DNA of 64,000 bases from Quillaja saponaria (taxonomy: Eukaryota; Streptophyta; Magnoliopsida; Fabales; Quillajaceae), in contig CM055607.1 of NCBI GenBank assembly GCA_029379385.1, forward strand, positions 9,300,001 to 9,364,000, written 5' to 3'. Below are positions 49,394-60,393 of this stretch, in pieces. The notes beneath the pieces were generated by a model that was not told the origin of the DNA, did not search any database, and worked only from the letters and a program-made list of their open reading frames with translations. Positions within the stretch are counted from its first letter, which is position 1, and every line of letters begins with the position of its first letter. Both the position numbers and the translations under genes were made by a program.

Positions 49394-51073
49394 ATGTTAG
49401 CAACAAGGTATGCCATTCCGAAATTTCTTCATATTATTGTGGAGTCTACTTTTCTTGTTCAGTTTCCTTTTGTTAATGAAAGTTTAAGGCTCTGTTTTCA
49501 TTCTAAATCTCGAAATTATGAGAGAAACTTCGGTTTCGATAACATTGATGATGCTTTGGATTCATTTAATCGGAAAATTCACATGCGTCCTCTGCCTTCG
49601 TTAGTGGAATTTAGTAAGATTTTAGGAGCACTTACGAGGATGAAACATTACTCAACCGTGGTACGTCTTTGTAAACAAATGGAGTTAATGGGGATTTCGC
49701 ATTCAATACATACTTTGAGCATCCTGATCAATTGTTACTGCCATCTAGGTAGAGTGGACTTTGGTTTCTCTGTATTGGGGAAGATATTGAAGAGTGGTTT
49801 CGAACCGGGTACAATAACAATGACCACCCTAGTGAAGGGGCTTTGTATTAATGGTCAGATTGGTGAAGCTCTGGAGTTTCACAACATCTTAGTAGAAAAA
49901 GGGTTTCGATGTAATGAAGTTACTTATGGGATCTTGATTAATGGTCTGTGTAAAACTGGAAGAACAAGTTTTGCCCTTGGATTGCTACGGAAGATGGAAG
50001 GACAAATTGTTAAGCCTGATGTGATTATGTACAACACAATCATTGACAGCCTATGCAAAGAGGGTCATGTAACTGAGGCATCTAATCTATTATCTGAAAT
50101 GATTGTTAAGGGAGTTTTACCTGATCTTGTCACTTACAATTGTCTAATTCATGGATATTGCAGTGAGTGCCTATGGAGGGAAGCTACTCAATTACTGAAT
50201 GAGATGGTGCAGAAGAAGATCAACCCAGATGTAAATACTTTTACTGTATTAGCAGATGCACTTTCGAAAGATGGAAGGGTCATAGAAGCTCAAGATGTAG
50301 TTGATTCAATGATACAAAGAGGTGAGGAACCTGATATTGTTATTTACAATGCATTAATGAATGGATATTGTTTGAACAATAAAGTTGACAAGGCAAGGGA
50401 AATATTTACTGCCATGGTCGAAAGGGGTTTCAGACCTGACATTGTTAGTTATGACATCTTGATTAATGGATATTGCAAGATTAAAGGGATAGATGAAGCC
50501 CTGAAGCTATTCAAAGAAATGCATCACAAGAAATTGACTCCTAACACTGTAACTTACACATCTCTTATAGATGGTTTATGCAAATCTGGGAGAACTTCAG
50601 ATGCGCAAGCTCTTCTTTATGAGATGCACGACACTGGACAACCTCCCAATTTGATTACTTACGGTGTCCTCTTAGATGCGTTATGCAAAAGTCAGCATCT
50701 CGACGAGGCAATCAAATTGTTTCTGCGCCTTATCGATAATGGCATTATGCCTAGTATTGTCACATACAACATACTAATTGATGGTTTGTGCAAAGGTGGA
50801 AAACTCAAGACTGCACAGGAGGTTTTTCAGTATCTTTTGACCAAAGGCTGTCATCCAAATGTCTGGACGTATAACATTATGATCAATGGTCTTTGTAAAA
50901 AGGGCTTGCTTGATGAAGCAATGGCATTGATTTCAAAAATGAAAGAGAGCGATTGCCCTCCTGATTCTGTAACCTACAATACACTTATTCAATCTCTTAT
51001 AGAAAACAATGAGAATCACAAGGTAGAAAAACTTCTTCATGAGATGATAGATAGAGGTCTAGCTGAATGTTAA
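49394..51073 (+). CDS. P-class PPR protein, RFL (Restorer-of-fertility-like) type
   Basis: Intronless, 559 aa from the first in-frame ATG. The N-terminus (MLATRYAIPKFLHIIVES, later RLCFHSKSRNYERN) is poor in acidic residues at first and looks like a mitochondrial presequence. About fourteen consecutive 35-residue PPR motifs fill residues 69 to 558, for example DVIMYNTIIDSLCKEGHV, NTVTYTSLIDGLCKSGRT and SIVTYNILIDGLCKGGKL. No E, DYW or SMR domain follows, so this is a P-class protein. The GLCK/GYCK phrasing is typical of the RFL clade (At1g12700/At1g62670 group), whose members bind specific mitochondrial transcripts and direct their processing; some restore fertility in cytoplasmic male sterility. 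The frame is intact. Residues 5 and 35 of successive motifs give a partial RNA-recognition code. Confidence 0.93.
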   Translation: MLATRYAIPKFLHIIVESTFLVQFPFVNESLRLCFHSKSRNYERNFGFDNIDDALDSFNRKIHMRPLPSLVEFSKILGALTRMKHYSTVVRLCKQMELMGISHSIHTLSILINCYCHLGRVDFGFSVLGKILKSGFEPGTITMTTLVKGLCINGQIGEALEFHNILVEKGFRCNEVTYGILINGLCKTGRTSFALGLLRKMEGQIVKPDVIMYNTIIDSLCKEGHVTEASNLLSEMIVKGVLPDLVTYNCLIHGYCSECLWREATQLLNEMVQKKINPDVNTFTVLADALSKDGRVIEAQDVVDSMIQRGEEPDIVIYNALMNGYCLNNKVDKAREIFTAMVERGFRPDIVSYDILINGYCKIKGIDEALKLFKEMHHKKLTPNTVTYTSLIDGLCKSGRTSDAQALLYEMHDTGQPPNLITYGVLLDALCKSQHLDEAIKLFLRLIDNGIMPSIVTYNILIDGLCKGGKLKTAQEVFQYLLTKGCHPNVWTYNIMINGLCKKGLLDEAMALISKMKESDCPPDSVTYNTLIQSLIENNENHKVEKLLHEMIDRGLAEC

Positions 51074-53787
51074 AAAGGTGAGGTTTGATCATCCCCATTA
51101 GAGTTATTGTTCTATGATTGCTTAGTTTGCAACAAGGCTCTTTGAGATGTGTATTTCTTTGGGTTTGGAAAAGTTATGAGATGAGAAGGTGAAAAGAAGA
51201 GAGAAGAGAGGGGAGGGCATCCTAAAAGTTCAGACCTTCTTGTTCATGGAGCCCATAAATTGAAGGTGTTATTCCTTGGAGATGAATAATATGTTGATAC
51301 CCAAGTGACCAAGGAACTCCTGTTGACTGCAATGATGGGGGAAACTTTGTATTGGAACTGGACAGACTTCCAGTTTATTTCCATCGAGATACTCTACATT
51401 GAGCTCTCCATGATAGCTTTCCCAGCATTTTGCTGTTGCCTCCATGCTCACCTTTATATTCCAATGATCCAGCAGTTCCTTGACAATTTTTTCAATGAGC
51501 TGTTCCATTCTAACTGCAGACAGTACCATCATCCATCAAGTGATGGACCATGAATGAAGAATTGTTCTGCAAATTCATTACTACTTTTGCATTCAAAACT
51601 AAATCAAGGGGTGCCTCTTGGAGATTATAAGTGTGTCTTTCTAATGAAATCAGAAAGAACACTGCTGTCAGCAACCTCTATCACTTTGTTAAATTAGAAA
51701 ATGTATTTGTATGCTTGTATCTGCAAATGATGGTTAGGTTATAATTATGTCCTAGCCTGTAGGAAATTATGTATTTACTATACGAAGCCTTGTAAATGGA
51801 AGTAGGAAAGTTAGTAACTTTGCGGAACACAGAAACTCATAGTCCTAAGTACAGATAAAAGGATTTTCAACGAACAAGTACTTCAGATTCAGAAATATAC
51901 TTGACAGCTATCCTGTCATTGTGCATTTTAAGTATCATTTTATATGTACCTATGGAATTTACTTTTAGGCTTTTATTTCTTCTTGATAATCCATAATCGA
52001 ATGTGTAACATCTTCTTTCTAAACGACTGAAGATGTATACATGATGTGATCAATGTATGATGTTTAGATTCCTTTGTCATTTTCAAGTTGGGTGGTACTG
52101 TTAATGCTGTGGGAGAGGTTTACTTTGTCATCTTTTTGTCCCTATTGTGTGCTTGGTAGTTGGATCCCGGATGGGAAAGGAACTGTAGAAGAGAATTCAC
52201 GGAAATTGAAGAATATAAAACCTCGCATATGATGATGAATACCCTGCCAGAAAACAGTATCTTAGCTTGCAAGGGTAATCATGTCAATCTAGGCGCCCTT
52301 TTTTGTATAGATTTCATGCACTCTGATTGAAATTTTAGATAATAGATTCATACTTTACTACAAGTAATTTAAAATTTCGTTCCTCTCCATAGATTGGATG
52401 CATGGTCTGTCCTATATTCTCGAATTAAATGCGTAAAAGAATAAAGTCCTAGTTGGTTTTAAACTAGGAGAAAAAGGCCCATAAGGGGTGAATGCTGGGT
52501 CTTGAAGAACATCAGAACAAGTAATTTTGGAGATTTTAAAGAGTTCGTGAAGAGTGACATCTTATAATTTTTTTCTTCATTTCTTATTTTCTAATTTACT
52601 AGTAATGACAATTATGTTTTTTTTTTTTTTTAGTTAGTATGAAGTAGTTCCTTTTCTAGGGTTACAATTGAATTCAACATGTACGATTCAACCTGTTTTT
52701 ACAACGCAGTCTTGAAAATTTAGTCTCATTCAAGTGTTGTTTGGTTAAGCGGCCTGGGCCATGCATTCCGCTGCTTGGGCTGTAAGCCTTTTTGCACACC
52801 GCGGCCAGCGTGTGGGAGGCCGTGATCCTACTATTTTTTTTTATGTCTATAACTTTTGCTTTATTCATTTTTTATTTTTTTATCAATTAAATTTTTTAAC
52901 AATTCAAACACACTAAAAATAATTTATTTTTTTCTACAGCTTTTCAGATCTCAGTTATAAGTCACAATTTTTAAATAATCTAAATATATTAAAAATTAAA
53001 AATCTAAACACAATAAAAATATAGTGAAACAAATATTTTGTCGCCAATCCAAACGGAATCATCCTAAATTAACATAAATTTATGAACATAATATAGAAAA
53101 AGTTTTTCATCTTGCATTCTTCTTTTCCTGACTTCCGCATCAAATGCTTGCAATGTTCAATAATAATACCATACATAAGTGTATAATAATTTGATCATCT
53201 ACTTCTTTTTTTAAAAATAAAAAACACCAATGAAAATAGTGATAAGTAAGCCATGTTTCAAGCCCCATAAATCACCAATATACATGGATCAACATCTTAC
53301 ACATAATAATGTGTAATTATAGTTATCCTCAACGTTTAAACCATTGTTCTTGAAATAAAGTTGGAAAAGGGAGGAAAGACATTACTTTTTGAGTTCTAAC
53401 TCGGGTCACTTCGACAATAAAATTATCAATTTCCTTATTTTTCTTTCTTAGGTCTAAGAGATGTCAAAACTCACAAAATGACTACTTAAGAAGCCTCTAT
53501 TCATGTTCTCAAAAGTTAAAACCTCTGCCTCAAAGAGTCGTGTTTTTTTTTTTTTTTTTTTTTTTATAAAAAAATTGGATACAAAAAGCTCAAACACACA
53601 TGAGTCATGAGTCATGACACAACTGGTTACCATTACCATTAATCATTTCAAACACAATCCTATGCTTCCTTGAATGATCAATCTCCACCATCCAAACTGT
53701 TATAATACCACACATTGTACTCCACCCACATTCAGATCCTTCACAAATTACAGTTACCATTCTCTAAAATCTTCACCAAGGATTGAA
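51074..53787. other. Intergenic region, probably with a MITE remnant
   Basis: The first 1 kb includes the PPR 3' untranslated region. Open stretches exist on both strands near 51269-51553 but match no family I know and overlap each other. A GC-rich islet lies at about 52741-52835, and poly(T) tracts lie near 52617-52632 and 53540-53565. Confidence 0.5.
52737..53066. repeat. Possible MITE with imperfect inverted ends
   Basis: GTTTGGTTAAGCG near 52739-52751 and the reverse complement of the sequence near 53045-53060 (GTTTGGATTGGCG) are similar inverted ends around an AT-rich core with a GC-rich left part. No clear target-site duplication was found. Confidence 0.35.
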
Positions 53788-54457
53788 ATGTTGGATCCAG
53801 TTAATGATTTGGTGCCACCACCATCTTCTCCCACCATCTCCTCCATTTCCTCCTCCGATCTTGATACCGAGGTACTCTCTCAAATTTTGTTCTTCAACTT
53901 TCTCATTTTTGAAATTAAAGTTTCCCATGAATTAAAGGTTTGATTTTTGGATTTGGGTTTAATAGTCTACAGGATCATTCTTCCATGACAGAAGCACAAC
54001 ATTGGGAACTCTCATGGGGGTGAGCTTCCCAGCCATTACATTTAGAGCCCCATCTCAACACCATGACCCCCAATTCACCAATGGTACCGGATTAGGTAGC
54101 TCAAGGAGGAGAACCAAGTCCAAGAAAAAGAAAAGGACAACGAGTGTCGAAGCGGCGGCGGTGGTGGTGGAGAGGCGGAGGAGATGGTGGCAATTGTGTA
54201 GAGACGGCGACGCAAAACCGGCTTCGTTGGGAGAGTTTCTTGAGGTAGAACGAAGGTTTGGCGATATGGCGTTCTATGGTACAGCGGCTGAGCTTGAAGG
54301 AGTGATGGTGAGTCAGCAGAGGAATGATGAACGGCTGTTATTTGCTAATGGGAGGGTTCTTCCACCGGCTGATGTTGATGAAGAAACATCAACGGCTGCC
54401 AATCTCTGTACTAGATTTCCGGTTTCACTAACTGGGATCTGCAGCGGCGGTACATGA
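53788..54457 (+). CDS. At3g17950-like plant protein of unknown function
   Basis: Exon 1 is 53788-53871 and exon 2 is 53966-54457; the intron has GT-AG ends, and the join reads DLDTESTGSFFHDRSTTLG. The 191-aa protein starts MLDPVNDLVPPPSSPTISS, has TLMGVSFPAITFRAPSQ, a lysine- and arginine-rich run (RRRTKSKKKKR) that could act as a nuclear signal, then WWQLCRDGD, ASLGEFLEVERRFGD and LLFANGRVLPP, and ends FPVSLTGICSGGT. I recognise it as the family of the uncharacterised Arabidopsis protein At3g17950. No enzymatic motif is visible and its function is unknown. Its low-complexity Ser/Pro start and basic middle suggest a largely disordered regulatory protein. Confidence 0.85.
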
Positions 54458-55146
54458 TCAAATTTAATTTTTGATTCTTTTTCTTTGTAAAAGTAAAAAA
54501 AAAAAAAGTTTGGCCATTTTGTGTTGGGTATTTTGAACAATATGAAGATTAATACATTTAGATTGATTTAATTTTTGTATGTCTTTTTTATGATACGTCA
54601 TTAAAAAGGGTATACACATATCATATTAGAATCTCCAGTTAATGTGGAAAAGAAAAAACACAGCATGGTTTGGCTTTTTGGGGTTGCTTTTGCTTTTTTC
54701 CATCTCCTTTTTCCTTTTAATAATTGACCAAGATTCCAAGTTCTCTGTGTTGGGAAGCAACCTGTAAAACTGTTAAAACTAATGAGGGCCAGGCAGGCCA
54801 TCATTTGCAGAATGCCAACCAAGGAAGCAGGTAGTGATGACAGTAAATTCAGAGGCAACCCTTTCTAAACTGCTTGGCAATCCATTCTGCAGCTGCATTG
54901 GTTTTTTCATATATAACTAAAAAAAATAAAATTACTTTATTAATTTTTATCTTCAAATTGACCACTGAACATACCAAATTGGCAAGGCAAAGCATTGCAA
55001 CAGAAGTATATTTTCAGTTCTGCATAACTGAGCTTCTATGTAAATACGGTGATCCCAAATCAGTATTATTGTAAAAGTCTAAAATTAAAATAATCTCTTA
55101 CTAAATAAAGATTTGGACAAAAAGGAAAAAACTTCATTCATCAATG
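54458..55146. other. Intergenic region between convergent genes
   Basis: This contains the 3' flanks of the At3g17950-like gene (+) and the DUF4228 gene (-). A poly(A) tract lies near 54496-54507. No further gene was recognised. Confidence 0.5.
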
Positions 55147-55644
55147 TCAACAACATGGTGTTTCATCAATGGTCCCCAAAGCAGGCTTCCATGACCTTTG
55201 TTTTGAGTATCTCTCAACCGGTTCCGGCGCGCTTATTACCTGACTATAACTATCCAGTTTCTTTGCTTCTGATGGAAACATACAAAACTCACTGAACACT
55301 GGAAAAATCTTAGCCAAATTATTCAGACTTCCATGCTTCATTACCCTGGAAGCCCTGTAATTGAGAGAGCTCAATTCTTCATGTGTTAGCACTGAATATA
55401 ACAACTCCATTGGTAAAAGGAAATAAAATTGACGCCTCTCTAGCTCTTCATCAGCTAATAGTCCTTGAATTCGGTTTCCAACTTTGAGATTACTTGATTC
55501 ACAAACAAATTGTCCAGGATTTTCTACCATGATCTCTGCTGCTTTTATTGGTCTTGTATAGGCTACCAATCTTCCATCTAAAAATAAGACCTTCATTACT
55601 CCATTGCTGATTATAGAAGGAGTACAAGATCCAGCATTTCCCAT
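55147..55644 (-). CDS. DUF4228 (PADRE) domain protein with N-myristoylation signal
   Basis: Single-exon frame of 165 aa. The ATG at 55644 was chosen over an upstream in-frame ATG (55683) because it gives MGNAGSC, a typical plant N-terminus with Gly2 for myristoylation and Cys7 for possible palmitoylation; that implies membrane attachment. The DUF4228/PADRE core follows: VMKVLFLDGRLVAYTRPIKA, AEIMVENPGQFVCESSNLKV, then LADEELERRQFYFLLPMELL and LTHEELSSL. The C-terminus (CMFPSEAKKLDS onward) is variable. These plant-specific proteins often respond to pathogens and abiotic stress, and their biochemical role is unknown. The region upstream, including the first codons, is partly duplicated at 57581-58890. 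Confidence 0.9.
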   Translation of the reverse strand: MGNAGSCTPSIISNGVMKVLFLDGRLVAYTRPIKAAEIMVENPGQFVCESSNLKVGNRIQGLLADEELERRQFYFLLPMELLYSVLTHEELSSLNYRASRVMKHGSLNNLAKIFPVFSEFCMFPSEAKKLDSYSQVISAPEPVERYSKQRSWKPALGTIDETPCC

Positions 55645-56610
55645 TTTTGTGTAGCGAGAAGGACAGATAGAGGGGCAATGCAAAATGGGAATCTTGCAAT
55701 TCTCTAAGAAATGGTAGGAGTTGTAAAGCTGAGGAGATTGATGAAGTTGCTTTAGAAGTGAATATTTATTGAGAATGGGTCTATTGTCCTTTTCTGGCTA
55801 GAGCTCCATAGTTGGTTATCTGTTTGCATATATCTTATTCATTTTTTTCTTTCAGATTTGTAAGGTTGCTACATTGTTTATAATATTCATTGAGATCAGA
55901 GTTAACCACCAAGCATCATCAACAGCATCTTAGATTTTCATTCAATTACACTAAGAAAAAGAATATGGGTCTCTAATTAACCATGAAGGACATAATTAAA
56001 CTATGTGTGAGGTACAAAAGTCCAAGAGTTGCAAAGGTTAGAAAAGGCCAAAAATGAAGGAAATTTGGCCAACCTGTTAATATTTGGCCACCTGACTTGA
56101 AGTGCATCAGCCAATACAAAGGGTCAATTATCATCATACAATTTCTCTTTTTTCAGATTGTTTAATTTGCATTCATCTGTACCTTTGCATTGAGAAGATA
56201 TAAGATTTGTTTACTAAGGTGAGCACATGGAGAGGAATGGAACAAACACTTGCAAACATTGAAAAGTTCACTTAAGGACACCACCAAACTCATGATTAGA
56301 CATGGTACTCTGCAATTGTATTTGATTTTATTCCATTTTAAAGGGTCACCTAATGCATATTAATAAATTCACATTGCACTTTGTTTTTTTGCAAGATACG
56401 AATCAATCATCTATGTTAAATTAAAAGCTACAATTGTCAAATCTTTGGTTGGTATGTAGTCACTACCCAAACCTAGTTTGCAATTTGTTCCCTGAATATG
56501 ATTTCCTTGTGTGGTCTAGGATCAACTAGTTGGTATTTGTTCTGCTTTTATGTTTGTCGTAATTGGTCAAATAAGCGGCGGATTAGATCAAATTGGGAAT
56601 GCATGTACCA
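55613..56610. repeat. Dispersed direct duplication, unit 1 (DUF4228 start and upstream region)
   Basis: This begins at the first codons of the DUF4228 gene (AGTACAAGATCCAGCATTTC) and runs through its upstream DNA, including ACATGGAGAGGAATGG and CATGATTAGACATGGTACTC. It matches 57581-58890 in the same order and orientation. Confidence 0.8.
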
Positions 56611-57580
56611 AACATCTTATTGTGAAATTGAACTCATGATTTAGAACTCTAAATGATGAAAATTCTAAAGTAAAGTTAAAGAGAATCATTTGCTTAATTG
56701 GATATTCAAATGACGAATCTAAGAACTAATTTTAATTGATAACTTAAGTATAATTGATTTTAATTGGTGTGCACAACCTGTTAATAAAAATTAAAATTTT
56801 CTAATGAATGTTTTATGACTCTTGTTAAATTAATATATATATACAAAGTTTATAATATTTATTACTTTCCAAAGAATATAGTTATTACATCTTAACAATT
56901 ATTTTAAGACATCTGTAAGAAAATTAAAAGGGAGAACCTGATTTGAATCTGGATTTGGGGGAAAAGAATAGCCTTAAGCATAGGTACCATTCTGTTGAGC
57001 TAAAGCTGCTCACGGTAGTTCACATGTAGGGATTTGTTGGTATAACAAAGTGAAAAATATTAAACAGCCTACTTAATTATGACAGCTTAATAATTAGCAT
57101 TTCGTTGTGGCTTAGCAAATGATTGGCCCTTAAAGATGATCTAAAGTCATGATTTGTGAATAATATTTTCTAACAAAAACACAGAGATTATATCCCAGCT
57201 GGTGATTAGGTTGTTGGATACATAAGCTTTGTTGTTTTTATTTGGATTGAAATAAACATTACCATATTGTCTCTATAAATTTTGTTGATGGACTAAATTG
57301 GGTTTGGTAATATTATGATTTTGAAAATTATTGTAACTTTTAGCTGTGTAAAATTAGCAGTCAAAAAATCACAATCAATTTACTTGTTATGATGTTTTCT
57401 TAACTTTCATAAAATAGTAGAAAAAATATTTCAAAAAATTTGAATAGTTTTTGCATGTACAAATCTTCTTAAAAAGTATTATTGAAGTGTTAAATCAAAA
57501 TGAAAGTTGTGAATAGATGTGTAAAAAGAATCAAATTATAAAAAACGTGAGATAGAATTATAATTGGGTTTTACGAACAA
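55645..57580. other. Upstream region of the DUF4228 gene and AT-rich spacer
   Basis: The first 970 bp are shared with the downstream duplicate and presumably include the DUF4228 promoter. The remainder (56611-57580) is AT-rich and unique in this window. No gene was recognised. Confidence 0.5.
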
Positions 57581-58890
57581 AAATAGAAGAAGTACAAGAT
57601 CCAGCATTTCCCTTTTTGTGCAGTGAGAGGGATTCTGAAAAAGTGGGTGTCTTGCGCTTCTCTTAGAAATGTTGGGAACTTTAAAACACAGGAGATTGAT
57701 GACGTTTCTTAAGAAGTGAATATTTATTGAGAAGGGAAATGTTGTCCTTTTCTTGCGAGTCCATAGTTGGTTATCTATTTTTATAAAGATTTTAAATTTT
57801 ATTAAAGTTTTGGAAAGGTTGCTACCTTGTTTATAATATTCATTGAAACAGAGTGAACCACCAACGCCAAGCATCATCAACAGCAGCTTAGAGTTTCATG
57901 CTACTATACTAAGGAAAAGAATATGGGTCTCTGAGTAACCATGAAAGACATAAACCATGTTTGAGGTACAAAAGTCCAAGAGTTTTAGGTTAGAAAAAAG
58001 CCAAAAATGAAGGAAATTTGGCCAACCTGTTTAATCTTGTGGCTAATACAAAGGACCAATTCCCATTATACTATTTCTCTTAAAATTGTTTCCTTAAAAT
58101 TGTTTACTAGGGCTAGCACATGGAGAGGAGTGGAGCAAACATTGAAAAGCTCACTAAAAGACACCACCAAAGTCATGATTAGACATGGTACTCTGCAATT
58201 TTATTTGATTATATTCCATTTTAAAAGGTCACCTAATGCGTATGAATAAATTCACATACACTATTTTTTTTCCAATATATGAATGAATCACATATATTAA
58301 AAGCAACAAATGTCAAATCTTTACTTGGTGTCTAGTCACTATCTAAGACTATCTTGCAATAATTTTTTTTAGTAGTAAAGATAGAGATTCCATTGGTACA
58401 GAAAAAACTGTAGTTAACTCTCAACAAATATCATGAGCCAATTCTGCAAAAATAGTTAATCCTAACACAAAGTAAGATCAATAAGGCTTTCTTAATTTGC
58501 CATGTATAAAATGAAAGGAACGATAAAATGAGGAGACGCAATCAGTAATATCATTAATAATCAGTTAATCACGTTCTAAATTAGAATTTGAAATAAATTT
58601 TCAATATGTTCATATTTAGTGAATTTTTCGTGTGAATGATGAAAAGGGAAAGCCTCATATTATAATAATAATAATAATGATAATATATATATTGTAGTGA
58701 CTCTAAACTACATGCTTAAGCTTTTCTGCTTTTTAATTTAAAGTTAACAATATATTCTATTGTTCCTAGCTTGCAATATATTCCAATGAACCCTTATTAT
58801 ATGTGTAATATGTTATTTGTGTAGCTCTAGCTGGCATCTGTTTTGCTTTATTATGTTTGTTATGTAATTAGTCAAATAATATCAAATTTG
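57581..58890. repeat. Dispersed direct duplication, unit 2 (broken DUF4228 start)
   Basis: This copy of 55613-56610 is interrupted by about 400 bp of extra DNA between about 58360 and 58800. The minus-strand DUF4228 start region is present at 57587-57615, but the initiator ATG has lost a base and no coding sequence continues beyond it. It is a promoter-end fragment, not a gene. Confidence 0.75.
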
Positions 58891-59285
58891 GAAATTTGGG
58901 TGATTGGGTGTTTGGTTTTGGAAATTATTTAGGTTGGCATTGTTCCGTTAGAGCTTAGTTGTGGGCTCTGAGACTAGGTATGCTAGTTGCTTGGGACATG
59001 AGTTTTCACAAAGTTTTGGTTGAAGTGAATTCTGTGGTAGTTCTTCAACTAGTGAAGGAAGATACAGTCAAGCTAAATGCTTATATGCTGATCATACATG
59101 ATATTCTGCGTTTGATCAATCAGAATTGGGAAATTCAACTTTATCATAGATATTGGGAGGGCAACAGAGTAGCTAACTTTCTTGCAACTCTTATCTTGGA
59201 TATGCATGACAATGAGATGAAGTGGCAACATCCTCCTGTTTCAGTTCGTCCGTTTGTTGAAGCTGACAGTGTTGGTGTGGCTTAG
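58890..59285 (+). pseudogene. RNase H-like (RVT_3) domain fragment with a stop codon
   Basis: The frame reads DWVFGFGNYLGWHC, then a TAG at 58956-58958 where the family usually has Glu before LWALR, then LWALRLGMLVAWDMSFHKV, LVEVNSVVVLQLVKED, and YHRYWEGNRVANFLATLI. This is the plant RNase H-like domain found at the end of many LINE polyproteins and in stand-alone relatives. The expected acidic residue in the IVESDS-type motif appears as VEVNS. No reverse transcriptase lies nearby, so it is an isolated retroelement-derived fragment, probably dead. Confidence 0.8.
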
Positions 59286-59434
59286 CAGCGTTGTGTTGTA
59301 TAGCTATCTCTGTTAATTAGTTCCTTTTGTTTTGCTTCATGTTCTTTAAATTTCCTTGTAATCACAAAAATAAATAAGTTTGGAATTCATTCATGATGAA
59401 ATTGAAGAAAGAGATTATGGAACATATCAAAAAC

Positions 59435-59800
59435 CAATGTTTTGAAATCTGGACCGATCAATTAGTCAAATTGATCAAATCATAAATTGAGTGCTATCTC
59501 AAATAAGATTAGGTTATTAATTTAGATATATTTTCATGATCCAGCCTGGATTTCAAATAATATAAAAATAATATTAAATATATAAAGATAGTAGTAGAAT
59601 ATTTTTATTTTGGTTTTAATTTCATTTATACTTTCTTTGTTTATTATTTTTTATACTTATTTGACATTAAATTATTATATATGCATAAAATATATAAATA
59701 TATTTATATTAAAAAATTATTTTTAATATAAATTGATCCAAGACTCGACACTTATCCGAGTCAACCCTGGACAAACCTTGAATCAGGTGTCAAAACATTG
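59435..59800. mobile_element. hAT-type MITE with perfect terminal repeats and 8-bp target duplication
   Basis: The 366-bp element starts CAATGTTTTGA (59435-59445) and ends TCAAAACATTG (59790-59800), a perfect 11-bp terminal inverted repeat. The flanks TCAAAAAC at 59427-59434 and 59801-59808 are identical 8-bp direct repeats. An 8-bp duplication with short inverted ends is diagnostic of the hAT superfamily. The interior is AT-rich and non-coding, so the element is non-autonomous. Confidence 0.88.
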
Positions 59801-59808
59801 TCAAAAAC

Positions 59809-60393
59809 CCAACATTAGAAGTCACGACTATGATATATTCAAAATGAACTCCAAAACGAGATTAATGGAGGTGGGTTACTGGTAGAGTACATGAATATCA
59901 TTTAATTGAGGGTGGCAAACAGTGGGACCCAACTGAGGTAATTAACTGGCTCATACGAGGAGGTTTAAACGATGCGTTTAGGCGTTTAGGTAGAGCCTCA
60001 TCTCCAATGGACTAGTAATCCAACTGTCCAATCTATTAACTGTCTCCACCCATCCTCACTGCTCGGGTTGCTCTAGCTACTTCAGGTACTCCTCGTCTCC
60101 TTCTTCCGTAAACTTTGTATTTATGAATTATTTAAACTTAAGATTTTTGGCTATGCTTCACTTGCATGGTTATGGGATTTCTTTTTTTCTTTCATTGTTT
60201 TTGAGACAAATCAATAGTCAGAGAGAAAGCTGCTCAGCTATGGTTGTAGTAGTTTTTCCATAAACAAAAAGCAGTTTTATTCACCTTTTGGTAGGATATA
60301 ATATAAGTTCACTATTGCACTTGACTCATGATTGTTTTATTTGGGGTTAATTTGGCGAAATTTCTGTATGTTATTCAAAAGATTTGTGCAGGG
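59809..60393 (+). promoter_or_regulatory. DAC promoter region and probable 5' UTR intron
   Basis: A CAG|GTACTC donor at 60085/60086 and a TTTGTGCAG acceptor ending at 60391 would remove about 306 bp of leader and place GGATGGCC, with the start codon, at the head of the next exon. The donor exon would start somewhere between about 60000 and 60085. No TATA box was assigned. Confidence 0.45.

Noticed and set aside
51269..51553. Open stretches on both strands after the PPR gene
   Set aside because: They overlap each other in opposite directions and have no recognisable domain; more likely 3' untranslated sequence.
58007..58249. Open stretch of 80 codons
   Set aside because: It lies inside the duplicated DUF4228 upstream region and the equivalent stretch in the other unit is not open.
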